A stretch of 64,000 bases of DNA from JACCZX01 sp963807155 (GTDB lineage Bacteria; Pseudomonadota; Gammaproteobacteria; Burkholderiales; Burkholderiaceae_F). The stretch covers positions 248,001-312,000 of the forward strand of contig CAWEAZ010000031.1 in NCBI GenBank assembly GCA_963807155.1, written 5' to 3'. A program made the position numbers and the translations under genes. Shown one piece after another: positions 37,074 to 47,222 of this stretch. The stretch's first letter is position 1, and each line of letters opens with the position of its first letter. Under the pieces are notes generated by a model. That model did no database searches. It had not been told where the DNA came from and worked only from the letters and a program-made list of their open reading frames with translations.

Positions 37074-38394
37074 CTAAGCCGCCTGCTTGTCTGCCTTCCG
37101 ATCGAAGAATTGCTCGTCTTCGGTCGAACCGTGCAGCGCTGCAGTGGACGAGTCGCGCTCGATCGTCGTCGTCACCGCATCAAAGTACCCCGTGCCCACT
37201 TCGCGCTGGTGCTTGACCGCGGTAAATCCCTTGTCCGCCGCAGCGAACTCGGCCTGCTGCAATTCGACGAACGCGCTCATTTGGTTGCGCGCGTACCCGT
37301 GCGCCAGATGGAACATCGAGTAGTTAAGCGAATGGAAACCGGCCAAGGTGATGAACTGAAACTTGTAGCCCATCGCGCCGAGCTCGTTCTGGAAGCGGGC
37401 GATGGTCGAATCGTCCAGATTTTTTTTCCAGTTGAACGACGGCGAGCAGTTGTAGGCGAGCATTTTCCCGGGAAACCGCTTGTGGATCGCTTCAGCAAAC
37501 GACTTTGCAAACGCAAGGTCCGGTTTGCCCGTTTCGCACCACAACAGATCCGCGTACGGCGCATACGCAAGACCGCGTGATACTGCCTGTTGCAGGCCCG
37601 GCTTGGACTTGAAAAACCCTTCGACGGTGCGCTCCCCCGTCAGATACGGCGCGTCGTTCTCGTCGACGTCGGAGGTGACTAAGTCGGCGGCTTCGGCATC
37701 GGTACGCGCCAGCAGTACCGTTGGCACGCCACACGACGTCGGCGGCCAGGCGCGCTGCCACGAGCTTTGCCACTGCCTCTCGCGTGGGCACCAATACCTT
37801 GCCGCCCATGTGACCGCACTTCTTGACGGAAGCCAGTTGATCCTCGAAGTGCACGCCGGCAGCTCCCGCTTCGATCATGGACTTCATCAGCTCGAACGCA
37901 TTGAGCACGCCGCCAAAGCCCGCTTCGGCATCCGCGACGATCGGTGCGAAGTAATCGACATAGCCTGGCTCGCTGGGGTTTTTGCCCTCCATCCACTGGA
38001 TCTGATCTGCCCGGGCAAACGTGTTGTTAATGCGCCGAACCACTGCCGGCACCGAATTCACCGGATAAAGCGATTGGTCCGGATACATCTCTCCGGCCAA
38101 ATTTGCATCGCCCGCGACTTGCCAGCCCGACAGATAAATCGCTTTCAGCCCCGCCTTCACCTGCTGCATCGCCTGATTGCCTGTTAGCGCGCCGAGGGTA
38201 TTCACGTAGGCCTCGCTGTTCAGAAGCCGCCACAGTTTCTCTGCGCCGCGTTTGGCCAGCGTGTGTTCAATCTGCATCGAGCCCCGCAGCCGCACAACAT
38301 CCTCAGGACCGTAGCCGCGCTTGATTCCCTTCCAGCGGCCGCTCTCGTTCCACTCCTTTTGAATCCGTTGTGCATCGAGTTCGCGTGCCGTCAT
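37074..38394 (-). CDS. aceA: Isocitrate lyase (one frameshift)
   Basis: Splits isocitrate to glyoxylate and succinate. The N-terminal frame contains YLSGWQVAGDANLAGEMYPD, the conserved DAEAGFGG and the catalytic cysteine motif KKCGHMGGKVLVP. Near 37725, after AARLAADV, an inserted base shifts the frame; the rest reads VPTVLLARTDAEAADL, LLWCETGKPDL, AYNCSPSFNWKKNL. The repaired length is about 439 residues, normal. The ATG at 38394 precedes TARELDAQRIQKEW. It is the first gene of the aceA-dehalogenase-aceB group. Confidence 0.94.
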
Positions 38395-38804
38395 GAAAGC
38401 TCCTGCAGTAAGGCCCAAATCACCGGGCAGTGGGTCGTAAAACGAACAGCAGAAATCGTACGAGCATTTATGCAACGCAACAAGGTCGCTAATTTATATA
38501 AGAGTTACAAATTTTCATTAAATAACAATGATCGATACGTGCCATATGCCGCAATACGGAACGACAGTCATCGATTCGAAAAGCTATCTGCTGTTCTGCA
38601 ATACAGCGTATTTCGGATGACGAAACGAGGTGCGGCCAATGAAACGCGCCCGATTACCAAAGATGCGGCATAGGAAGGCCCGCTGAAATTGGATGTGTGC
38701 GCCTGCGCATTTCGGGCAAATCCTGATGGACCTCATCTGCGACATTCGCGTTACCGATTCAACGCGCTCGCAAAGGGCTTGCGCACTAACCCACGCGAAA
38801 CACC
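38395..38804. other. Regulatory region upstream of aceA, no gene
   Basis: About 410 bases without a believable gene. The part from about 38490 to 38540 is much richer in A and T than the rest (ATTTATATAAGAG, CATTAAATAACAATG) and likely holds the aceA promoter, facing left; I cannot assign a clean -35. Repeated TGCAATAC-like and CTGCTGTTCTGCAA segments near 38590-38610 could be regulator sites. The remainder shows nothing. Confidence 0.4.
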
Positions 38805-39083
38805 ATGAACGTCCTCGGCATCCAACTGAACGCCCCGTCCCTGATGGGCCTGCTTCGAATGCTCGGCTTCACGCTGTGCGCTATCGCACTCGTTGAAATC
38901 GCGGACTCGCTTAACTCGGGCGTGTGGGCCAGTGAAGGATCGCTGTCGTTTATCGTCGGAGGATTCTCGGGGTTTTTGCTGAACGAATCCGGCGCCGACT
39001 TCGCAAAACACGGCTGGCGCGCTTTTGCGCTGCTGATGGCGTGCGCAATCTTCGTGTTTTTGGCGTTCAGCCTCGCCTTCTAG
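38805..39083 (+). CDS. Small hypothetical membrane protein
   Basis: A 92-residue protein with two or three hydrophobic segments: LLRMLGFTLCAIALVEIA, LSFIVGGFSGFLL and FALLMACAIFVFLAFSLAF. No motif is recognised. No strong ribosome site is visible before the ATG. It converges with the MFS gene, six bases away at the 3' ends, and lies about 410 bases from aceA. The strong hydrophobic pattern argues that it is real. Confidence 0.5.
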   Translation: MNVLGIQLNAPSLMGLLRMLGFTLCAIALVEIADSLNSGVWASEGSLSFIVGGFSGFLLNESGADFAKHGWRAFALLMACAIFVFLAFSLAF

Positions 39084-39089
39084 CAACTG

Positions 39090-40298
39090 TCACGCGGCGA
39101 GCGCCCCGCTCCGGGTCACGGAGCCGATGCGCATTGCCATCAGCAGCGCCGCTACCAACAGAATGGCTACGGCCACCAGCGCTGCCTGAAACTGGCCGGC
39201 GTCGAGCAGCGGACCGAACACCAGCGGCGACATCGCAAGCCCAACATCCAGGCCCGAATAAACGAAGCCGTAGATGCGTCCGAAGGCGGCCTTGCCGAAC
39301 TGACTGGTTGCCGCGCGCCGCACTAACAGGTCGCGATTCGGCCCCGACGTGCCGACACCAAACCCCATCAGCGCCATCACCGGGAAGACCAGTGCTGCGC
39401 TGATTTGTCCGGAGGCAAGCAGCAGCGCCATCAGGGAGCTGAACCCCAGCGCGATCGCGATCAGGCGCTCATTGCGCTCGTTACGCGACGCCAGAAAGCC
39501 ACCGGTGACCGTTCCGGCAGCGCTACCCAGTAAATACGCAGTCAAGCTTCCGGTAGCCACGACGAGCGACATGCCGTAGACATTGCCGAGAATCGCCGGT
39601 GAGTAATTTTGCAGGATGCCGAACGACGCAGTCGCGAAAAAGAAAAACGCGAAGCAAAGCCACACCGGTGTCGAGCGAAGAAAGGCAAACTGATGCGCCG
39701 CTCGTCCGCTTGCGATCACGGCCTGGGTGTGGCTCGGCACGACCAGCTCCGCCGCGGCACTCGCCAGCATTGATCTCCGCCAAAACAAGATGCTGAGAAC
39801 GACTGCGCCCACCGCAGCGGCGGCAAATCCCGCCGCCTGCCAACCAGCAGTGGCTGCAATGCCCGCCATGAACACCGGTGCAGCCGCCCAACCGAGATTT
39901 CCCGACAGCCCGTGCACCGAGAAGGCATGGCCTAGACGAGGTTGCGCGACTCTGCGATTAAGCAAAGTGAAATCGGCCGGATGAAAAATACTGTTGCCGA
40001 GTCCGGCGATCGCGGCGGTCAACAGCAGCATGGCGTAACTATTCGACAAGCCCAAAATGACGCCTGAAAACGCAAGCAGGCCAATGCCGAAGAACAGTAC
40101 CGGCCGCGATCCGACCTTGTCGACAACGAAGCCGGCGAGCGCCTGACCGATGCCGCTGATGACAAAGAACGTAGTCATCAGCAGGCCGGCTTCGGTGTAA
40201 GACAAGTTGAAATCTTTCATCAGCCACGGAAACAGCGGCGGCAACATCAAATGAAAGAAATGCGAGGTACCGTGAGCCAGCCCGACGAGGCCGATCAC
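39090..40298 (-). CDS. MFS transporter, fosmidomycin-resistance-like group
   Basis: A 12-helix major facilitator. The N-terminus reads IGLVGLAHGTSHFFHLMLPP with the following DKVGSRPVLFFGIGLL loop, typical of the Fsr/NarK-like branch; the central loop is at about residue 190. The frame is open for 76 codons more upstream, but those codons have no membrane character; I place the start at a GTG at 40298, directly before IGLVG. Substrate unknown. It diverges from the 5'-nucleotidase, with 110 bases between them. Confidence 0.83.
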   Translation of the reverse strand: MIGLVGLAHGTSHFFHLMLPPLFPWLMKDFNLSYTEAGLLMTTFFVISGIGQALAGFVVDKVGSRPVLFFGIGLLAFSGVILGLSNSYAMLLLTAAIAGLGNSIFHPADFTLLNRRVAQPRLGHAFSVHGLSGNLGWAAAPVFMAGIAATAGWQAAGFAAAAVGAVVLSILFWRRSMLASAAAELVVPSHTQAVIASGRAAHQFAFLRSTPVWLCFAFFFFATASFGILQNYSPAILGNVYGMSLVVATGSLTAYLLGSAAGTVTGGFLASRNERNERLIAIALGFSSLMALLLASGQISAALVFPVMALMGFGVGTSGPNRDLLVRRAATSQFGKAAFGRIYGFVYSGLDVGLAMSPLVFGPLLDAGQFQAALVAVAILLVAALLMAMRIGSVTRSGALAA

Positions 40299-40408
40299 TT
40301 CGGCATCATGGCGAATCGAAGAAGATGCGTGGGTAAACGCGAACTCGATGAATTCATTTGCAAAGAAGGTGGCGATGCGCAGTCGAGCAAATGTAGCAGT
40401 TCGAATGC

Positions 40409-42146
40409 GTGCAATTTCGTATTCGATCTGCCGGCCTCGCAGTCTGCACTGCTGTTGCTCTCGTCCGCAGCGTCGGCACAGAACGTACCGCTGCGAATCA
40501 TCGCGATCAACGATTTTCATGGGCATCTGGAGCCGGCTGACAACACCATCGCAGTTCCTAATCCGGCGAACCCTGCAACCACCGTCGCGTTGCGAAGCGG
40601 TGGCGCGGCGTTCCTGGCGACGCGGATCAACCAGCTCAAAGCGGAGCAGCCCAGGAACATGTGTTGTGTCTGCCGGGGATCTCGTCGGAGCCTCGCCGCT
40701 GACTTCCGCCCTGTTTCATGACGAGCCGACCATCGAAGTCATGAATGCGATCGGCCTTGAGGCGAATGCGCTCGGAAACCACGAATTCGATCGCGGCGTC
40801 GCTCACTTGCTGCGGCTGGCGAACGGCGGTTGTGAGGCGCAGCCGATTGCTGACCGGAAGACTTGCGCCGGCGTCGACGGCAAGTTTTCCGGAGCACGCT
40901 TCTCGTTCCTTGCGGCGAATGTGCTCTCTCGCGACAACGAGCAGCCGATCGTGGCGCCCACATGGATCAAGAATGTCGATGGCGTGCGAGTTGGGCTTCA
41001 TCGGCGCAGTCACACGCTCGACTCCAGGAATCGTCGTGCCGAGTGGTATCGCTGGCGTGCGTTTCGTCGGTGAGGCGAAGGCACTTAACCACTATGCAAA
41101 GGAGTTGCAGGCGCAAGGCGTGCACGCGATCGTCGCCGTAGTCCACGAGGGCGGCGACGTCGACGGTGGCTTCGACGCGTGCCGAAATCCGCGCGGCGCG
41201 ATCTTCGATATTGCGCGCGAGCTCGACCCAGCGATCGATATCGTGATCTCTGCGCACACGCATCGCGGCTACAACTGCGTCGTCGATGGCAGAGTCATCA
41301 TTCAGGCGGCCTCGTACGGAAGGCTCGTATCCGTGATCGACGTCGAAATCGATCGCGCCTCTGGAAAGATCGTGCGCGAGCGCACCCGCGCGCGCAATGT
41401 TCCCGTGCCAAATGGTGTGCGCACCGGCTACGCGCTGCGCGCTGCGTATCCACCGCTCGCGCCTGATCCGGTAGTCGGAGCCATCGTCGAGCACTACCTG
41501 AGGCTCGCGGCGCCTCTGGCACAGCGGCCTGTCGGCCGCATCGCCGCCGATTTTGACCGTCGTGCATCGGCCGGCGGAGACAACGCGCTCGGCCGCTTGA
41601 TCGCCGATGCGCAGCTCGCTGTCACCCGCGCTCAAGGCGCGCAAATCGCATTTACCAATCCGGGTGGACTGCGTGCTGACCTGCGCCCTTCCCGGGCCAA
41701 TGGCGTAGTGACGTACTCGGATGCGTTTTCATCGCAGCCGTTCGGAAATACACTCGTCACACTAACCTTGACCGGTGCCCAATTGAAGCAGCTGCTCGAA
41801 CAGCAATGGAGTTCAAGTTCGAGCGCAGCGCGGCCTGAGCGTGTGCGCATGCTGCAGCCTTCGCGCGGATTCTCATATGCGTGGCGCGCCAACGCCTCGC
41901 ATCGGCGAGCGGGTCGTTTCAGATTCAATGCAGCTCGATGGCCGTTCGATTGATCTCGTTCAAACCTATCGTGTGACCGTCAACAATTTTCTCGCCGATG
42001 GTGGCGACGGCTTCCGTGTGCTGCGCGAAGGCAGTGATCGTGTCAGTGGCCCGCTCGACGTTGATGCGTTGGTCGGGTATCTGAGCGAAGCGTCCTCGGT
42101 ACGCCCGTTAGCGCCTGAGCGCACGCCGCGCATTAGCCGCAGATGA
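40409..42146 (+). CDS. 5'-nucleotidase/metallophosphoesterase, periplasmic (four frameshifts)
   Basis: UshA/NutA-like enzyme for extracellular nucleotides. Pieces in order: a signal peptide from a GTG at 40409 (RIRSAGLAVCTAVALV) and ASAQNVPLRI; the metal motif INDFHGHLEP; GNHEFDRGV; HEGGD and ISAHTHRGY; a C-terminal nucleotide-binding domain with FTNPGGLRADL, SSQPFGNTLVTLTLTG and VTVNNFLADGGDGF. Frame changes near 40460, 40660, 40990 and 41890 run 2-0-1-2-0, each equal to one inserted base. All metal-site motifs are present, so the gene is probably intact in the organism. Confidence 0.85.
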
Positions 42147-42207
42147 CCCAGGAAACTTAAGCGAGCCGGTGCGATAATCCACCCTTCCCGCTTTGCAAGG
42201 TTCTTTC

Positions 42208-43398
42208 ATGCGCCGCACCCGCGTTAGCTCGCGCAGCCGCCAATCCGTCGACGCACAAGGTTTGGTCAAACTTGCGCGCCGTCTGTCCGAATCGGGCAGC
42301 CGTCTCGAGGAACAGCTCTGGCAGCGCCGGCTGATTGAGCTGATCAATGACCGGCTTGGCCGCCGTAACGACGACGCCGTCGAAGCCGCACTCGAAGACC
42401 TGGCGCGGTCGAGCCAACCCGCGTACGACGACTTGGCTGATCTGGCCGAAAGCTGCGCCGAAAGCACGGTCATCGATATCGACGGCCAGCCGCATGACAC
42501 GTTGCTGGTCGCAATGCCGCTGCTTGCCTGGTCGCGCTACCGTCTACCGACGACGACGTTGACAGCCACGGTCTGCGACAGCTTGCGGGCGCATGTGAGC
42601 GGGCATCTTCTCGCGCAGAACGCGCGCATGGCGCTCGCCGACTATTTGTTTTCGATCGATCAGTTGCCCGAAGCCTTCGCCGACGTACGCCGGCAGATCG
42701 AACAACTTGGCGATGCCGTCGCCGAAAACATTACGCTGCACATCGATGCAAAAAAGCTGCGCGAGCCGGTTGCGATGCTCGCCGACACGCGCTACGTACT
42801 GATCGCCATCGCAGCACCACAAGGTGCGCCGCTGTATCACTGGCAGGAGTCCGGAGTCGACCCAGACTCGAAGATCGGTGCCCTGACTGCTTTCAGCGAA
42901 CAGGTCGCTGGTGCCCTGCAGCCGGTGATGACCGGCTGCCGCTTCCGTGTGCTGTCGCCTAATGCGTTTCACGCAGCGCTGCGCTACGCAGATCGCGAGC
43001 TGCGCGAATTTTCGCTTGAAGCCGCGGTTTCATATCTAAAGCTCGCGTATGACTTCACGCCCAACGCGCTCACGGCTGCCTTTGGCGTGTTCGAAGATCC
43101 AAGCGGCAATTCCGGAGGCGAAGTGCGTATCGGACTTGCCAAGACGAATAGCGACGACGATGTGATCGAAGGTGTCGTATGGCCGTTGCTTGGCGATGAT
43201 GAAGAACAGACGATGGAAGACGTCGACAAGGCGCTCAAGGCGCTTAGCCTGAGCAAGGCGGTTGCTCACGCGCATCGCTTTCCGCTCGAATTTTGCGATG
43301 ACTGCGGCGCGCCGATGTTTCCGAATGCCGCGGGGCATGTCGTGCATGCAGAGCCGCCGGAAGAAGCCGAAGATCGCCCAGCGGCACCGCTGCACTAA
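42208..43398 (+). CDS. DUF2863 family protein
   Basis: A 396-residue cytoplasmic protein of a family seen in Burkholderiales, function unknown. It starts with a basic stretch (RRTRVSSRSRQS), a helical region (LVKLARRLSESGSRLEEQLW), the conserved LLAWSRYRLPT and YLFSIDQLPE, and ends with a possible metal-binding pair EFCDDCGAPMFPN (CxxC) plus an acidic tail. The ATG at 42208 with AAGG upstream is preferred over a TTG at 42193. The frame is intact. It converges with the receptor operon. Confidence 0.82.
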   Translation: MRRTRVSSRSRQSVDAQGLVKLARRLSESGSRLEEQLWQRRLIELINDRLGRRNDDAVEAALEDLARSSQPAYDDLADLAESCAESTVIDIDGQPHDTLLVAMPLLAWSRYRLPTTTLTATVCDSLRAHVSGHLLAQNARMALADYLFSIDQLPEAFADVRRQIEQLGDAVAENITLHIDAKKLREPVAMLADTRYVLIAIAAPQGAPLYHWQESGVDPDSKIGALTAFSEQVAGALQPVMTGCRFRVLSPNAFHAALRYADRELREFSLEAAVSYLKLAYDFTPNALTAAFGVFEDPSGNSGGEVRIGLAKTNSDDDVIEGVVWPLLGDDEEQTMEDVDKALKALSLSKAVAHAHRFPLEFCDDCGAPMFPNAAGHVVHAEPPEEAEDRPAAPLH

Positions 43399-43409
43399 TT
43401 CTCAGTGGA

Positions 43410-44183
43410 TCAGTTCAACCAGCGGCTGACAATGCGCTGGTACTCGCCGCTCGCCTTTGCCAAATGCAGCCACTGGTCGACGTAATCTTTGGTCAGCACG
43501 TCGCCGCGCGGCAGTATGTAAGCCATCTCACCGTATTGCAGCGGCTTGTCGGGATTGACGGCGCATAAGCCCGGCTTTTGTTTTTGCTGCACGATCGCTT
43601 CCGCCGATTCGGTGACGAACACATCGGCATTTCCTTTAAGCACTTCGTCGAAGATTCCGAGATTGTCCTGGTGGATTGTGAGCTTGGCGGTCTTGAAGTT
43701 CGCTTTCGCGAAGCGCTCGTTACTGCCACCCGGATTGGCGATCACTTTGACATCGGGCTTGTCAATATCTGCGACGGTCTGAAAGCGTTTGACGTCCGCA
43801 CAGCGCACCAGCGGCGTCTTGCCGTTGACCATGTAAGCGTTGCTGAATCCGACTCGTCTCTGCCGGTCCAGCGTGACCGATATGCCGCCCACTGCGATGT
43901 CGCACTTGTTGGCGGTGAAGTCCGCGAGCAGATTGGCCCACGTCGTTTTCACATACTCGACCTTGACACCCAGGCTGGTAGCGAGCGATTGCATCAGGTC
44001 GATATCAATCCCTTCGTAAGTGCCGTCCGGCTTGGCGAAGCTGAAAGGCTTGTAGTCGCCGGGTGTGCAGGCGCGCAGCACGCCTGACTTGATGACTTCG
44101 TCAACGTTGCCCGCGTGTGCGGGCACGGCGATGGCCGATACGGTGAGTAGAAGCGCCAGCGTTGCAGTTTTGAAAGGTGACAT
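43410..44183 (-). CDS. Periplasmic PheC-like / amino-acid-type solute-binding protein
   Basis: A 257-residue exported family 3 solute-binding protein: signal peptide (FKTATLALLLTVSAIAVPAHA), GVLRACTPGDYKPFSF, IDIDLMQSLATSLG, IAVGGISVTLDRQRRVGFS and NPGGSNERFAKANFK. Along its length it resembles periplasmic cyclohexadienyl dehydratase (PheC), which uses this fold as an enzyme on prephenate/arogenate. The sequence alone does not separate enzyme from receptor. AGGAG precedes the ATG at 44183. It is the last gene of the minus-strand operon; no ABC permease is present. Confidence 0.83.
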   Translation of the reverse strand: MSPFKTATLALLLTVSAIAVPAHAGNVDEVIKSGVLRACTPGDYKPFSFAKPDGTYEGIDIDLMQSLATSLGVKVEYVKTTWANLLADFTANKCDIAVGGISVTLDRQRRVGFSNAYMVNGKTPLVRCADVKRFQTVADIDKPDVKVIANPGGSNERFAKANFKTAKLTIHQDNLGIFDEVLKGNADVFVTESAEAIVQQKQKPGLCAVNPDKPLQYGEMAYILPRGDVLTKDYVDQWLHLAKASGEYQRIVSRWLN

Positions 44184-44226
44184 GGGTCGATCTCCTGTTG
44201 GTTCAGTCCGCGTAATGTTCTGTTCG

Positions 44227-45218
44227 TCATTCAGCTTTGATATTGGCGTCTTTGATGATCTTCGCCCACTTCGCCAACTCTTCCTTTTGAAACGAAGCAA
44301 ATTGCCCCGGCGTAGTGGGAATGAAACGAGCGCCCTCCGCTTCAAGGCGCTTTTGAACGTCCGGCGCGCGCATGATCCTTCTGCACTTCCGCATTCAGCT
44401 TGGACACGATGTCGGGTGGTGTTCCCGCCGGCGCAAACAGTCCAATCCAATTGCTGACTTCAAAGCCAGGTAGACCAGATTCAGCAACCGTCGGCACATC
44501 CGGCAGCGCCACGGTACGCGCGAGGCCTATCGATGCGATCGCGCGCAGCTTGCCGGCCTTCACGTGCGGAAGCACGGTCGGCATCGTCGCGAACGACAAC
44601 TGCGTCTGGCCCGCTAACAAATCGGCGATTGCCGGCGAGTTTCCTTTGTACGGCACATGAACGATGTCAACCTTGGCCGTGGACTTGAACAACTCGCCCG
44701 CAAGATGACTGGTGGTACCCAGTCCGCCCGATGCGTAACTGAGCTTCCCAGGCTGTGCGCGCGCCATCTCGACGATGTCGCCCACCGAATTCGCTTTGAC
44801 TGCCGGGTTAACGACCAGCAAGCCTTCGGCTTCCATGATGTGCGCGATCGGCACAAAGTCCTTGATCGGATCAAATGGAATGGTTTTGAAAAGGCTGACG
44901 TTGACAGCGTGTGTGCCGTTGTTACCGATCACCAGCGTGTAACCGTCAGGCGGCGACTTCGCAACCAGCTCGGCGCCAATATTTCCACCCGCGCCTGTTT
45001 TGTTTTCGACGATCACCGGCTGACCCCATGCCTCCGTCAGTTTGATTCCAATCACGCGACCGAAGGTGTCTGCAATGCCGCCCACCGCGAACGGCACGAT
45101 GATGCGAATCGGCTTGTTCGGGTAGTTCGATGTCTGCGCCAGCGCAGACTGCGATGCCATTGCCCCCACGCAGAATTGCAAGGGCGGACAGCATCAGGTT
45201 TCGCCTGCCACTGCTCAC
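44227..45218 (-). CDS. Tripartite tricarboxylate transporter receptor, Bug/TctC family (two frameshifts)
   Basis: Periplasmic receptor for organic acids. The N-terminal signal (GRRNLMLSALAIL) is in one frame from a GTG at 45218; the mature part (NYPNKPIRIIVPFAVGG, PPDGYTLVIGNNGTHAVN, YASGGLGTTSHLAGELF, VPYKGNSPAIADLLAGQ) is in the next, and the last 40 residues (FIPTTPGQFASFQKEELAKW) in the third. Breaks near 45172 and 44370 are each one inserted base. The TctA/TctB membrane partners are absent, normal for the many orphan Bug proteins of Burkholderiales. Confidence 0.88.
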
Positions 45219-45247
45219 GCAAATTTCATCTTCGTTCCGCTCATCTT

Positions 45248-46422
45248 TCACGTCGTCTCCTTGATCAATGCCTCTGGTCTCGTCAGTGCCGGGCCCATTG
45301 CCTCTGCGAAGAGCCCTTCGAAGTCTTCGCGTGTCAGCGGCCGCGGATTGGTGGCGGTCGAATGGTCTTTCAGCGCGCCATCGATCATTGCTGGAAGCAT
45401 GTCCTCCGTGACTCCCATCGCACGTAGTGTGCGCGGTAACCCGATGTCCGCATTCAACGCCTCGACAAAGCTCGCGAGGTCGCTTGATTGCGGCACGTTC
45501 ATGACCGCCTCCAGCGCGAAGATTTTTTCGCCTACATGTGCTAGCGTTGAAGCGCAGCACCGCCGGCAACACGACAGCGTTAAGCGTCCCATGGTGCAGA
45601 ACTGGCGTCTTCAAGCCGCCGAGTGGATGGGACATCGAATGCACGGCTCCCAATCCCTTCTGAAACGTAAGCCCGCCTTGCAGTGCGGCCATCATCATGT
45701 TCCAGCGCGCATCGCGGTTGTCGCCATCGTCCACCGCGACGCGAATCCAGCGTGCTGCGCGCGCAGCCCCGTCCAGCGCGATCGCGTCGGCCGGCGGATT
45801 GACGCGCGGCGACAGGTACGTCTCGATGCAATGAGTGAGCGCGTCCATGCCAGTCGCTGCGGTCAGGCGAGCAGGCAATCCCAGCGTCAACTCCGGGTCG
45901 CATATCGCGATCTTAGGAATCATGTGTGGACTGATGAAGCCCAGCTTGCGGCCGTCTTTCAGCGTGATCAATGCGCCGCGCCCGACTTCGCTGCCGGTGC
46001 CGGCCGTCGTCGGAATCGCGATCAGCGGTGCAACCTTCGACGTGATTTTCGCAAGACCGCCGCCGATCAGCGCGTACTGCTCAAGCGGCGCAGCGTGTGT
46101 CGCCAACAGTGCAACTGCCTTCCCAAGATCGATCGGCGAGCCACCGCCCAATGCGATTACGCCATCGCAAGCATTTGCCTTGTACAGCGCGACGCGCATC
46201 TTCGACCGCTTGTTCGTCCGGATTCTGCGGTGTGCCGTCGAAGATCACCGGTTCCAACTGGGTGATCGCCTCGAGCACTCGGGCCATCACAGCGCCATCG
46301 GCTAAACCGGCATCGGTCACCAGCATCGGTTTGCGAATACCCAGCGTCCGGACGCTGTCCGCGAGCTTCGCCACGGCACCGAAGTCGAACTCGACCGTCG
46401 TCAGATAATTGATCGTCGCCAT
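45248..46422 (-). CDS. Iron-containing alcohol dehydrogenase (two frameshifts)
   Basis: Group III alcohol dehydrogenase. It has GVIALGGGSPIDLGKA for NAD binding, IPTTAGTGSEVG, metal ligands in GMDALTHCIETY, HSMSHPLGG and LHHGTLNAVVLP, and a helical C-terminus (LPRTLRAMGVTEDML). Frame breaks near 46190 and 45540 each fit one inserted base. The closest groups I know are maleylacetate reductases and 4-hydroxybutyrate dehydrogenases; I cannot choose. It starts nine bases after the RraA-type aldolase gene, so the two probably act in one pathway. Confidence 0.87.
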
Positions 46423-46431
46423 CGATCACTG

Positions 46432-47110
46432 CTAGGCGGCTTGCGCCTTCAGCATGTTGTCGTAGTTGACTCTCTCGTGGGCCTCGATTGGGTCCGCGCC
46501 GGCCCTGATTTCCGCAATCACGCGGTCTTCAGTGGCTTTGACCTTCTTCGCGAACTCGATCACTTCAGCGATGCGCTCTCTCGGTATCACGACGGTGCCG
46601 TTGTCGTCGGCAAGGATGAAGTCGCCCGGTCGCACCGGAACGCCGCCGAGCTTGCACCTCGATCCCGTAGCCCGCACACGATGAACGGCCGCGCACCGAT
46701 TGCTGTGCGATCCCCCTGCCGTACACCGGCATTCCATAGCCTTTGTACTCGTCAACATCGCGCACGACGCCATCGGTCACGCAGCCGACCAGGCCGTTGT
46801 GTTTCGAAGTCGCCCCCGCAACGCCGCCATAAGCATTGACCTTCGGATTCTCCGAAGCGTCGATCACCAGCACCGATCCCGCGCCGCCCTTGACGATCGC
46901 GCGTAACGTGCCCAGCACCGTCGACTCTTGCGCTTTGCCATTCGGCACCAACTTCAGAGTAGCGGCAGGCCCGGCAATCTTCGGGCAGTTGTAGATCGGC
47001 AGAATGCCTTGCGGCGCGCCCTCGATTCCTAGACGATCGAGCGCGTCGGAAACATTCGGCGTCGAAACGCCGAGGAGCTGGCTGATAAGACGAGAATCGA
47101 TTGTGGCCAT
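46432..47110 (-). CDS. RraA-family aldolase/decarboxylase (one frameshift)
   Basis: RraA-fold protein with the family core GGVAGATSKHNGLVGCVTDG followed by VVRDVDEY, which supplies the arginine and aspartate of the pyruvate-aldolase/oxaloacetate-decarboxylase site, and RPGDFILADDNGTVVIPRER near the end. Near 46655 one inserted base breaks the frame after YGIEV. The metabolic members (4-hydroxy-4-methyl-2-oxoglutarate or 4-carboxy-4-hydroxy-2-oxoadipate aldolases) keep these residues, and the dehydrogenase and organic-acid receptor downstream favour a catabolic role over RNase E inhibition. First gene of the operon; ATG at 47110. Confidence 0.85.
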
Positions 47111-47222
47111 GGTGAAATCTCCCTGAGTCTGGGAGCATGGTAAAGCGCGACGTTCATCGGCCACAAGCGACCCGTTTCGAATCCAGCAGACATTCAATTA
47201 CTCTTTGGAGATGGGCATCGAA

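Noticed and set aside
40298..40526. N-terminal extension of the MFS transporter
   Set aside because: The extra 76 codons overlap the 5'-nucleotidase start and lack membrane or targeting character; similarity begins at the GTG at 40298.
45261..46265. 334-codon plus-strand frame opposite the iron alcohol dehydrogenase
   Set aside because: Shadow of the minus-strand gene; low-complexity basic translation.
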